Source of the DNA: Flavobacterium pectinovorum
GTDB lineage: Bacteria > Bacteroidota > Bacteroidia > Flavobacteriales > Flavobacteriaceae
NCBI RefSeq assembly: GCF_022802975.1
Contig: NZ_JAFEVZ010000009.1
Location: 124,001 to 188,000, forward strand
Direction: 5' to 3'
DNA length: 64,000 bases
The translations under genes were made by a program, and so were the position numbers. Under the pieces are notes generated by a model, which ran no database searches, was not told the origin of the DNA, and saw nothing but the letters and a program-made list of their open reading frames with translations. Each line of letters begins with the position of its first letter. Positions within the stretch are counted from its first letter, which is position 1. This document shows positions 38,474 to 45,652 of this stretch, one piece after another.

Positions 38474-39066
38474 AATATATAATAAAGCAAGCAGAACCAG
38501 AGTCTTTTATTGTTTGGAAAAATAAAGAAAATGATGATTGGAAACCAACTTATGCAAATCTTGATAGACAAGAACGAATAGATTTATTTAAGTCTTTAAA
38601 AGAAGAGCAAGGTTACATTTGTTGTTATTGTGAAAGAGAATTAAATGAAGGAGATTGTCACATTGAACATTTTAGACCAAAAGATAAAACAAAATTTCCA
38701 AAACTAGAATTAGTATATAATAATTTACTTTGTTCATGTCAGGTTAATACCGAAAAAGGCGAGCCTTTACATTGTGGAAATAGTAAAGGGAATTGGTTTG
38801 ATGAAAATCTATTAATATCTCCTTTAGATTCTACTTGTGAAGGTAAATTTAAATATACTTTTGATGGTCAAATACTTCCTTTTAATGAGGATGACGATGC
38901 GGCGAAAATAACAATTGAGAAGTTACAGTTAAATATAGATAAATTAAAAGATTTAAGAAAAAGTGTTATTGATGCTTTATTTGAAGACGAAGATATTGGT
39001 TGGTATTTAGAACTAAAAGATGGTAGATTTAATGAATTTCACACAACAATTAAATATCTTTTTTAG
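38470..39066 (+). CDS. ptuB: Septu defence system HNH endonuclease PtuB
   Basis: A 198-residue HNH nuclease of the TIGR02646 kind. The zinc-binding and catalytic core reads CCYCERELNEGDCHIEHFRP, with Cys51/Cys54 and the HIEH motif at 64-67. It is followed by YNNLLCSC (Asn84/Asn85, Cys88, Cys90), then HCGNSKG (His101, Cys102). PtuB is the presumed nucleic-acid-cleaving effector activated or restrained by PtuA. The start overlaps the ptuA stop, which indicates translational coupling at fixed ratio. The C-terminal 90 residues are helical and specific to this family. A hairpin matching the one after valS follows the gene. Confidence 0.82.
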   Translation: MKYIIKQAEPESFIVWKNKENDDWKPTYANLDRQERIDLFKSLKEEQGYICCYCERELNEGDCHIEHFRPKDKTKFPKLELVYNNLLCSCQVNTEKGEPLHCGNSKGNWFDENLLISPLDSTCEGKFKYTFDGQILPFNEDDDAAKITIEKLQLNIDKLKDLRKSVIDALFEDEDIGWYLELKDGRFNEFHTTIKYLF

Positions 39067-39109
39067 TAATTGCTATTAATAAGGACGTTACTGACGCTGT
39101 TTAAAATAT

Positions 39110-39147
39110 AAAACCCCGACAGAGTTTTTTAAATCTGTCGGGGTTTT
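39110..39147. terminator. Hairpin after ptuB, near-copy of the valS terminator
   Basis: A perfect 14-bp stem AAAACCCCGACAGA / TCTGTCGGGGTTTT with a 10-base loop, T-rich on the right. It lies between the convergent ptuB and DUF4294 genes. The core CCCGACAGA is identical to that of the palindrome at 36493-36524. Confidence 0.85.
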
Positions 39148-39164
39148 ATATTTTTTTGAAATAC

Positions 39165-39842
39165 TTATTTCTTATTAAGCTCTTCGGCCTTTTGTTCCCA
39201 ATGTGTTTCAAGCTTACTATAGTCAATTGGATCTGAAGAGGGTTGATTAGCTAATCTGCCCGATTCAAATGCCCGGACGAGAATGGTTTCAATCAGATAA
39301 TCCTCGTTGACTTCAAAAGGCTTATATTCTCTTTTTAAACTGATGTCAAACATATTGGCGGTTGCATTGGAGACAAAAGCCTTAAAGCCGCTTTTTAAGG
39401 TTTTAACCAATTCGTATGTTGTTATTCCGGTCTGTCGATGAATGAGTTTTACCAAAATCTGACCTTGTTTTCGTGAAAGCTTTTTTAGTCGGGCTTCGAA
39501 CTCATTGTTAAGGTAATCTTCAACGATTTTAAAATATTTTTTCTTTTCCCGACTGGTTTTCAAACGAGCCATTCCCTTGTTTAAGGCTGTTAGCCGGTCA
39601 GCAGCCAGTTTTGCATAAGGATAAACTTTATAAACCCTGTTTTGAAGAATCAGAAATTGTTTTTTCGCTTCAGGATCCAGCTTTTCTTTTGAAATAAGAA
39701 TTTCAGGCAGTTCAATAGTGTCTCCTAAAATCGAATCATTTTCTGTAAGTGTGTAACCCATTTCATTTTCTTTTGGCGTAATTTGTGCTTTTGCAGCAAA
39801 AGAAATTAAAAGAAAACATAAAATACAAGTTGTAAATCTCAT
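39165..39842 (-). CDS. DUF4294 domain protein, secreted
   Basis: A 225-residue protein with a signal peptide (1-19, ending AKAQ). It contains the family segments FLILQNRVYKVYPYAKLAADRL, KKKYFKIVEDYLNNEFEARLKKLSRKQG and LIHRQTGITTYELVK, which define DUF4294 of Bacteroidota. It is helical, basic in the middle and expected in the periplasm. The role is unknown. It is divergent from the M42 peptidase gene 82 bases away, so the two may share a promoter region. Confidence 0.85.
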   Translation of the reverse strand: MRFTTCILCFLLISFAAKAQITPKENEMGYTLTENDSILGDTIELPEILISKEKLDPEAKKQFLILQNRVYKVYPYAKLAADRLTALNKGMARLKTSREKKKYFKIVEDYLNNEFEARLKKLSRKQGQILVKLIHRQTGITTYELVKTLKSGFKAFVSNATANMFDISLKREYKPFEVNEDYLIETILVRAFESGRLANQPSSDPIDYSKLETHWEQKAEELNKK

Positions 39843-39924
39843 CGAATATATATTTAAGTGTAAAATTATACATTATATACACAACTGTAATACCAAATTT
39901 ATAAATTAGCAAAAAAATATTTTC

Positions 39925-41013
39925 ATGAGTACAAAATCTATCTTAAATGATACCTCAATCGCTTTTTTAGAAAGCTACCTAAATAACGCTTCACCGACTG
40001 GTTACGAAAGCGAAGGACAAAAAATCTGGATGAATTATCTGGAACCTTATGTAGACACTTTTATTACTGATACTTACGGGACAGCTGTTGGTGTTATCAA
40101 TCCGGATGCTCCATTCAAAGTGGTAATTGAAGGGCATGCTGATGAGATTTCGTGGTATGTAAACTATATTACAGAAGACGGTCTGATATATGTAATTAGA
40201 AATGGAGGATCCGATCACCAGATTGCGCCTTCAAAAAGAGTAAATATTCATACCAAAAAAGGAATTGTAAAAGGTGTTTTTGGATGGCCGGCGATTCACA
40301 CGCGTTTGCGTGATAAGGAAGAAATTCCGAAGTTAAGCAATATCTTTATTGATTTAGGATGTGAAACCAAAGAACAGGTTGAAGCTCTTGGAGTTCATGT
40401 AGGCTGTGTGATTACCTATCCTGATGAATTTATGATTTTAAACGAAAATAAATTTGTCTGTCGTGCCATTGACAACAGAATGGGCGGTTTTATGATTGCT
40501 GAAGTAGCACGTTTGCTGAAAGAGAATAATAAAACGCTTCCTTTTGGTTTGTACATTGTGAATTCTGTTCAGGAAGAAATTGGTCTTCGTGGTGCCGAAA
40601 TGATTTCGCAGCGCATCAAACCAAACGTTGCCATAGTTACCGATGTTTGCCATGATACTACAACACCAATGATTGATAAAAAAGTCGAAGGCGATCTTAA
40701 AATTGGCAAAGGTCCGGTGATAGCTTATGCTCCGGCAGTACAAAATAATTTACGAGATTTAATTGTAAACACAGCCGAAGAAAACAAAATTCCGTTTCAG
40801 CGTCATGCAACTTCCAGAGCTACAGGAACTGATACAGATGCTTTCGCTTACAGTAATGGAGGCGTAGCTTCTGCATTGATTTCACTGCCATTGCGTTATA
40901 TGCACACAACCGTAGAAATGGTCCACAAAGAAGATGTTGAAAATGTGATTCAGCTGATTTATGAATCATTATTGAAAATTGAAAACAATGAAACTTTTTC
41001 TTATTTTAAATAA
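39925..41013 (+). CDS. M42 family metallopeptidase (aminopeptidase)
   Basis: A 362-residue di-metal peptidase. Metal ligands and catalytic residues are visible in order: EGHADEISW (His, with the Asp nearby), AIDNRMGG (bridging Asp), VQEEIGLRGAE (catalytic Glu and metal Glu), VTDVCHDTT (Asp) and RYMHTTVEMVHKED (His). The N-terminal LESYLNNASPTGYE is typical of M42/M20 folds. M42 enzymes are cytoplasmic dodecameric aminopeptidases that trim peptides. Some are labelled endoglucanases in older annotation, which the motifs do not support. No signal peptide. It is followed after 64 bases by the response regulator gene, probably on a separate transcript. Confidence 0.9.
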   Translation: MSTKSILNDTSIAFLESYLNNASPTGYESEGQKIWMNYLEPYVDTFITDTYGTAVGVINPDAPFKVVIEGHADEISWYVNYITEDGLIYVIRNGGSDHQIAPSKRVNIHTKKGIVKGVFGWPAIHTRLRDKEEIPKLSNIFIDLGCETKEQVEALGVHVGCVITYPDEFMILNENKFVCRAIDNRMGGFMIAEVARLLKENNKTLPFGLYIVNSVQEEIGLRGAEMISQRIKPNVAIVTDVCHDTTTPMIDKKVEGDLKIGKGPVIAYAPAVQNNLRDLIVNTAEENKIPFQRHATSRATGTDTDAFAYSNGGVASALISLPLRYMHTTVEMVHKEDVENVIQLIYESLLKIENNETFSYFK

Positions 41014-41077
41014 GAAATCATTTAAAACGTTAATTCGGTTGTTTTACGATAGCCGAATTAACTAATAAAAAACAAGC

Positions 41078-41758
41078 ATGAAAATTTTACTGCTCGAAGA
41101 CGATTTTACTTTATCCAAAGAAATAGCTGTGTTCTTTGCTTCAAAACATTTCGAGTGTGTTCCTTATTATGATGGTGCATTGCTGTTAAGGAAATATTTT
41201 CCGTATGATTATGATCTGATCATTCTCGACATCAATGTTCCGGGTATAAACGGAATTGAAGTTTGTAAAAAGATTCGGGAAGTCGATAAAAAAACGCCCA
41301 TAATCATGCTGACTGCTTTTAGTGAAATCGAAGACAAACTGGCTTCTTTTGATAGTGGAGCCGATGATTATCTGGTAAAGCCTTTTCATTTTGAAGAATT
41401 ATACGCCAGGATTTCTTCTCTTTTAAGACGAAAAGAAATTCCGCAGCAGGCAGAAGATAAAATTGTAATTCAGGATCTGGAAATTGCTGAATCCGAAATG
41501 AAAGTTTTTCGCGCAGACGAAGAAATCAAACTTACGCCTAAAGAATTCAAACTAATCCTGATTTTGGCTCAGGCCAAAGGAAAAGTGCTTTCAAAACAAT
41601 TCATAGCCGAAAAACTGTGGGATTATCATATAGAAACCAATCAGAATACCATTGAAGTTTACATTAATTTTCTTCGAAAAAAAATCGACAAAGACCACGA
41701 AACAAAACTAATCCGGACTAAAATTGGCTACGGATATTATCTAAGCGATCAGGAATGA
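41078..41758 (+). CDS. OmpR-family response regulator of the metal efflux locus
   Basis: A 226-residue regulator. The receiver domain (1-115) has the acidic pair EDD near residue 8, phosphoacceptor Asp51 (LIILDINVPG), Thr in MLTAFSE and Lys in YLVKPFHF. The winged-helix DNA-binding domain (125-226) shows ELTPKEFKLI-like and TIEVYINFLRKKID segments. The stop overlaps the kinase start by 4 bases. It lies directly upstream of an HME-RND efflux operon, which suggests CzcR/CusR-like control of metal resistance. The four phased TTAAGG-type repeats at 43227-43265 are the likely target. Confidence 0.9.
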   Translation: MKILLLEDDFTLSKEIAVFFASKHFECVPYYDGALLLRKYFPYDYDLIILDINVPGINGIEVCKKIREVDKKTPIIMLTAFSEIEDKLASFDSGADDYLVKPFHFEELYARISSLLRRKEIPQQAEDKIVIQDLEIAESEMKVFRADEEIKLTPKEFKLILILAQAKGKVLSKQFIAEKLWDYHIETNQNTIEVYINFLRKKIDKDHETKLIRTKIGYGYYLSDQE

Positions 41759-43113
41759 CATTAAAAAACAGGATATCACTTTTAGTAAGTCTGCTCTTTA
41801 CAATCCTTTTTGGGCTGGCTTCGACTGTGATTTTTGTTTTGTATTCTAATTTTAGAAAGGAAGAATTTCGGGATCGTTTAGAAATAAAAGCACTTTCGAA
41901 TATTAAGCTTTTGGTAAATGTAAAAGAAATTGACGATCAGCTTTTAAAAATGATTGACCAGAATTCAATAAATAAATTATATGATGAAAAAACACTGGTT
42001 TTCGATTCCCATTTCAAACTCATCTACAGTAGTATTGACGATGCCAAAATTGACTGGTCTGTTAATGATTTGAAATACCTTAAAAAGCACAAAACGTTTT
42101 TTAAACAACAGGGAGATTACGAAGTTTACGGTGTTTTTTATGATACCAAAGACAAAGATTTTTATGCCTTAATATCAGCAACAGATGATTATGGCAAACG
42201 AAAATTACTTTTTTTACGATATACCTTAATTATATCTTATATCTTTTTTACCTGTATTTGTTGGGTTTTGACTTCTTTAATGGTGAAAAAAGCCATGAAT
42301 CCGTTAAGTATTTTTCATCAAAAAATTAAAAATATAAATGAGAATAATCTCGATACCCGTGTTGAATCCAAAAGCAATAAAAACGAAATTGATCTGATTG
42401 CCAATGAGTTCAATTTTATGATGGACAGAATCGAGGTTTCGTATCAAAAACAAAAAGAATTTACGGCTCACGCTTCTCATGAACTCAGAACTCCTTTGTC
42501 GAGAATAACAGCGCAAATTGAAAATACAATTGCCGATTCGGGAACATCCGCTAAAGGAAAAACTTTTTTAAACACTATTTTATCAGATGTCAATCATTTG
42601 TCAGAACTGATTCATTCTTTACTGGTATTGTCAAAAATAGACACCAATGTGACCGGCAACGATGAAATTCACAGAATGGATGAAATTCTGTTTTCGTCGA
42701 TAGAAAATTTAAATAAAACCTTTCCTGATTTTGTTATTCTTTTTGAAATAGAAGAAAGTGAGAATCTGGATACGGCTTTAGAAATCAAAGGAAATAAAAA
42801 CCTTTTGGAAATTGCTATAAGTAATGTTCTAAAAAATGCCTGTGTTTATGCTGACAACAAACAGGCAAAAGTCAAAATTAGTACTCAGGAAAATCATTTG
42901 GTCATCTCGGTTTTAAATACCGGAAAAACGCTGAGTGAAAAGGAACAGAAAAATCTTTTCCAGCCTTTTATGCGTGGCGAAAATTCAAAAGGAACTTCCG
43001 GTTTCGGACTGGGGTTGCGTATTGTAAACCGGGTTTTAATACTTCATAATGCAAAAATCAGGTATAGCGTACCAGAAGAAAAGACCAATTTATTCGAATT
43101 GATTTTTCATTAG
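41755..43113 (+). CDS. HAMP-containing sensor histidine kinase of the metal efflux locus
   Basis: A 452-residue membrane kinase. Transmembrane helices lie near 8-30 and 155-178 and flank a periplasmic sensor of about 125 residues. A HAMP linker follows, then the dimerisation domain with phospho-His242 (HASHELRTPLSR). The HATPase domain shows NVLKNACVYA (N box), NTGKTLSEKEQ (G1) and GFGLGLRIVN (G2). The sensor region has no obvious His/Met metal-binding cluster, so the metal cannot be named. Coupled to the regulator by the ATGA overlap and followed after 190 bases by the efflux operon. Confidence 0.88.
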   Translation: MTLKNRISLLVSLLFTILFGLASTVIFVLYSNFRKEEFRDRLEIKALSNIKLLVNVKEIDDQLLKMIDQNSINKLYDEKTLVFDSHFKLIYSSIDDAKIDWSVNDLKYLKKHKTFFKQQGDYEVYGVFYDTKDKDFYALISATDDYGKRKLLFLRYTLIISYIFFTCICWVLTSLMVKKAMNPLSIFHQKIKNINENNLDTRVESKSNKNEIDLIANEFNFMMDRIEVSYQKQKEFTAHASHELRTPLSRITAQIENTIADSGTSAKGKTFLNTILSDVNHLSELIHSLLVLSKIDTNVTGNDEIHRMDEILFSSIENLNKTFPDFVILFEIEESENLDTALEIKGNKNLLEIAISNVLKNACVYADNKQAKVKISTQENHLVISVLNTGKTLSEKEQKNLFQPFMRGENSKGTSGFGLGLRIVNRVLILHNAKIRYSVPEEKTNLFELIFH

Positions 43114-43140
43114 TAAACCTATTGTATTTAATTAAAAGAA

Positions 43141-43199
43141 GTGTCAGGCTGAGTCCATTCGGCTTCGCTCAGGATAAACTTAGTCGAAGCTCTTTCGGA
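43141..43199. repeat. REP-like palindromic element
   Basis: The sequence TGTCAGGCTGAG... GGCTTCGCTCAGG ... TAGTCGAAGCTC forms imperfect hairpins (CTGAG/CTCAG, CGAAGC/GCTTCG). It is more G+C-rich than its surroundings. It resembles a degenerate copy of the TCAGGCTGAGCGAAG-type dispersed palindromes known from many Bacteroidota genomes. It is the only copy seen in this window, between the kinase gene and the efflux promoter. Confidence 0.6.
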
Positions 43200-43226
43200 C
43201 TTAAAATTCATCAGTTTTCAATTTTT

Positions 43227-43284
43227 TTAAGCACTTTTTAAGGTCTTTCTTAAGGTGTCTTAAAGTCTTGCAATAGCATATTTG
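43227..43284 (+). promoter_or_regulatory. Response-regulator repeats and promoter of the efflux operon
   Basis: The direct repeats TTAAGC (43227), TTAAGG (43238), TTAAGG (43250) and TTAAAG (43260) start 11, 12 and 10 bases apart, about one helical turn. They end just upstream of CATATTTG (43277-43284), one mismatch to the -7 consensus, and no TTG lies at the -33 position. This is the pattern of an activator-dependent promoter bound by an OmpR-type regulator. The efflux gene start is 20 bases further on. Confidence 0.6.
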
Positions 43285-43304
43285 TATCAAATAAAAATGA
43301 TACG

Positions 43305-44552
43305 ATGAAAAAGTTATTTGCATTATTGCTGCTGATTGCCATGAATCAGATGGTTCTGGCTCAAAAAACAGTCACTTTAGAAGATTGTGAAAGTCAGTTT
43401 CTAAAAAACAACCTCTTTCTGCTGGCTTCACATTACAACGTCGATGCCTCAAAAGCGTTGACTATTCAGGCTCGCATTTGGGACAACCCAGTGATTTCCG
43501 CAGAACTGAACGCTTACAATCCGGATCGTGATAAATATTTTGATATCGGGAAACAAGGCCAGAAGGTATTTGGCATCGAACAGCTGATTTATCTGGGCGG
43601 AAAAAAACGTAATGAAGTAAAATTAGCGAAAACCAATGAACAGCTGGCAGAACTTCAATTCAATGATTTGCTCAGAACGCTGAAACTGCAATTACGTAAA
43701 AGTTTTTACACAGTTTATTACAATACAAAAAGTCTGGAAACCACAGACAAACAATTGGCTCATATTGAAGATTTAATCAATTCGTACTCCATTCAGGCGC
43801 AAAAAGGGAATATTCCTTTGAAAGATGTTGTGCGTCTGCAATCGCTTTATCTAAATTTTAAGAACGAGCGAATGGAAGTAGTAAATAACAATATAGAAGA
43901 ACAGGCGAATTTGAAATTGCTTATGAATTCTACCGAAGAAATTGTTCCGAATGTTTCAAAAGACGAATTCAGCAAATACTTAAAAACGATTGATTTCGAT
44001 TTAAAATCTTTTGAAAATGAAGCCATTGCTAATCGACCGGATTATCTGGCGAAACAAAAAGAAATCGATGCCAATGAACTGAACGTAAAATGGCAAAAAT
44101 CGCTTTCGGTTCCGGATATCACTTTAGGAGCCAAATACGATCAGCGAAGCGGCGCTTTTAATAATGAAGCAAATGTTACCGTTGGAATTCCGTTGCCGCT
44201 TTGGAATCAAAATAAAGGAAATATCAAGTACGCCAAGACCATTCTGGAGCAATCAAAAATTGAAAAGCAGAATTTCGAATTACAGCTTCAGACCGAAATT
44301 ACATCCGCCTGGAATAAATGGGAAGAATCCCGTAAAAACTATGTCGTGATAAAACCAACCGTGAATTCAGATTTTGAAGCCGTTTATAACGGAATCCTAA
44401 CCAATTTTCAAAAGCGAAACATTAGCTTATTAGAATTTACAGATTTTATGGAAAGCTACAATCAGGCAAATATTCAGGTAAACGAGTTAAAGAAAAAACT
44501 GGCGCTGTCTGCAGAAGAATTAAACAGTACAATCAATAAAGACTTATTTTAA
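43305..44552 (+). CDS. czcC: TolC-family outer membrane channel of the efflux system
   Basis: A 415-residue protein with a signal peptide (1-19, ending VLAQ). Long amphipathic helices form two internal TolC repeats: LKLQLRKSFYTVYYNTKSLETTDKQLAHIEDLI in the first half and LQLQTEITSAWNKWEESRKNY in the second, with the PLPLWNQNKGN segment typical of CzcC/CusC-like proteins. It is the outer membrane exit duct of the tripartite pump. It opens the operon, 11 bases before the adaptor gene. No lipobox is seen. Confidence 0.85.
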   Translation: MKKLFALLLLIAMNQMVLAQKTVTLEDCESQFLKNNLFLLASHYNVDASKALTIQARIWDNPVISAELNAYNPDRDKYFDIGKQGQKVFGIEQLIYLGGKKRNEVKLAKTNEQLAELQFNDLLRTLKLQLRKSFYTVYYNTKSLETTDKQLAHIEDLINSYSIQAQKGNIPLKDVVRLQSLYLNFKNERMEVVNNNIEEQANLKLLMNSTEEIVPNVSKDEFSKYLKTIDFDLKSFENEAIANRPDYLAKQKEIDANELNVKWQKSLSVPDITLGAKYDQRSGAFNNEANVTVGIPLPLWNQNKGNIKYAKTILEQSKIEKQNFELQLQTEITSAWNKWEESRKNYVVIKPTVNSDFEAVYNGILTNFQKRNISLLEFTDFMESYNQANIQVNELKKKLALSAEELNSTINKDLF

Positions 44553-44563
44553 AACGAAATAAA

Positions 44564-45649
44564 ATGAAACATAAATTAATTATAGGAATTGCAATTGTGA
44601 GTTTATCCATCGCAGGCTGTAAAAAAGAAGTAGAAAATCCGCAGATTAATACCTCTTTTGCTTTAAGCGATAACATGCTAAAAACGACAACAACGGCAGT
44701 TGCTCAAACACAGCCCGTAACAAACGAATTGAGTTTTTACGGTAAAATTACGGCCGACAACAATAAAATGATCGATGTTTATCCGCTTGTAGGGGGAAAC
44801 GTAATCAAGGTAAATGTAGAGCTTGGAGATTATGTGAAAAAAGGGCAGGTGCTCGCAACTATAAAAAGTACTGACATTGCAGATTTTGAAAAACAATCGC
44901 TCGATGCCAAAAGTGATTTGCTGGTTGCCAAAAATAACCTGAAAGTGGCTCAGGAATTATTTGACGGAAAATTAAATTCTGAAAGCGATGTGCTTCAGGC
45001 CAAATCTGAGGTGAATAAAGCACAGTCTCAATTAAGCAAAGTTCAGGAAACGTATAAAATCTACAACATTAAAGCTGGTTCCATTTACGAAGTAACAGCA
45101 CCAATCAGTGGTTTTGTGATTCAAAAAAGCATCAATCAGGATATGCTTTTGCGCTCTGACCGCTCAGAAAATATTTTTGACATTGCCGAAATAAGCGAAG
45201 TCTGGGCAATGGCAAACATTAACGAAATCGACATTAATAAAGTAAAATTAGGAATCGATGCAGATGTTACGACTTTAAGTTATCCTGATCAGGTTTTTAA
45301 AGGAAAAGTAGATAAAATTTTTAACGTGATTGATCCGGAAACCAAGGCAATGCAGGCGAGAGTTAAACTGCAAAACCCGGGATTTTTACTGAAACCGGAT
45401 ATGAATGCCAACATCAAATTGTCTTTTAAAGAAGATAAATCGATGATTGCAATTCCGAGTGATGCTATTGTTTTCGATAAAAGTAAAAACTTCGTCATGA
45501 TTTTCAAAGACCGAAATAACATCGAAACGAGACAAGTTGAGGTTTACCGGGTGGTTGGAAAAACTACCTACATCTCAAGTGGTTTAAAAGAAAATGAAAA
45601 AGTCATCACGAATAATCAGCTATTTATTTACCGTGCTTTAAACGAATAA
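44564..45649 (+). CDS. czcB: Efflux RND periplasmic adaptor, lipoprotein (HME type)
   Basis: A 361-residue membrane fusion protein. The lipobox is SIAGC (Cys19). The barrel-sandwich hybrid shows GGNVIKVNVELGDYVKKGQVLATI (residues about 77-100) and the matching APISGFVIQKS half. An alpha-hairpin lies between about 110 and 165, and beta-barrel and membrane-proximal domains follow. No long His-rich metal-binding N-terminus is present. It links the inner membrane pump to the TolC channel. The stop is 3 bases before the pump start codon. Confidence 0.87.
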   Translation: MKHKLIIGIAIVSLSIAGCKKEVENPQINTSFALSDNMLKTTTTAVAQTQPVTNELSFYGKITADNNKMIDVYPLVGGNVIKVNVELGDYVKKGQVLATIKSTDIADFEKQSLDAKSDLLVAKNNLKVAQELFDGKLNSESDVLQAKSEVNKAQSQLSKVQETYKIYNIKAGSIYEVTAPISGFVIQKSINQDMLLRSDRSENIFDIAEISEVWAMANINEIDINKVKLGIDADVTTLSYPDQVFKGKVDKIFNVIDPETKAMQARVKLQNPGFLLKPDMNANIKLSFKEDKSMIAIPSDAIVFDKSKNFVMIFKDRNNIETRQVEVYRVVGKTTYISSGLKENEKVITNNQLFIYRALNE

Positions 45650-45652
45650 GAC

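Noticed and set aside
36620..39066. Retron or restriction-modification system
   Set aside because: No reverse transcriptase, methyltransferase or specificity gene is adjacent; the two-gene overlap fits Septu.
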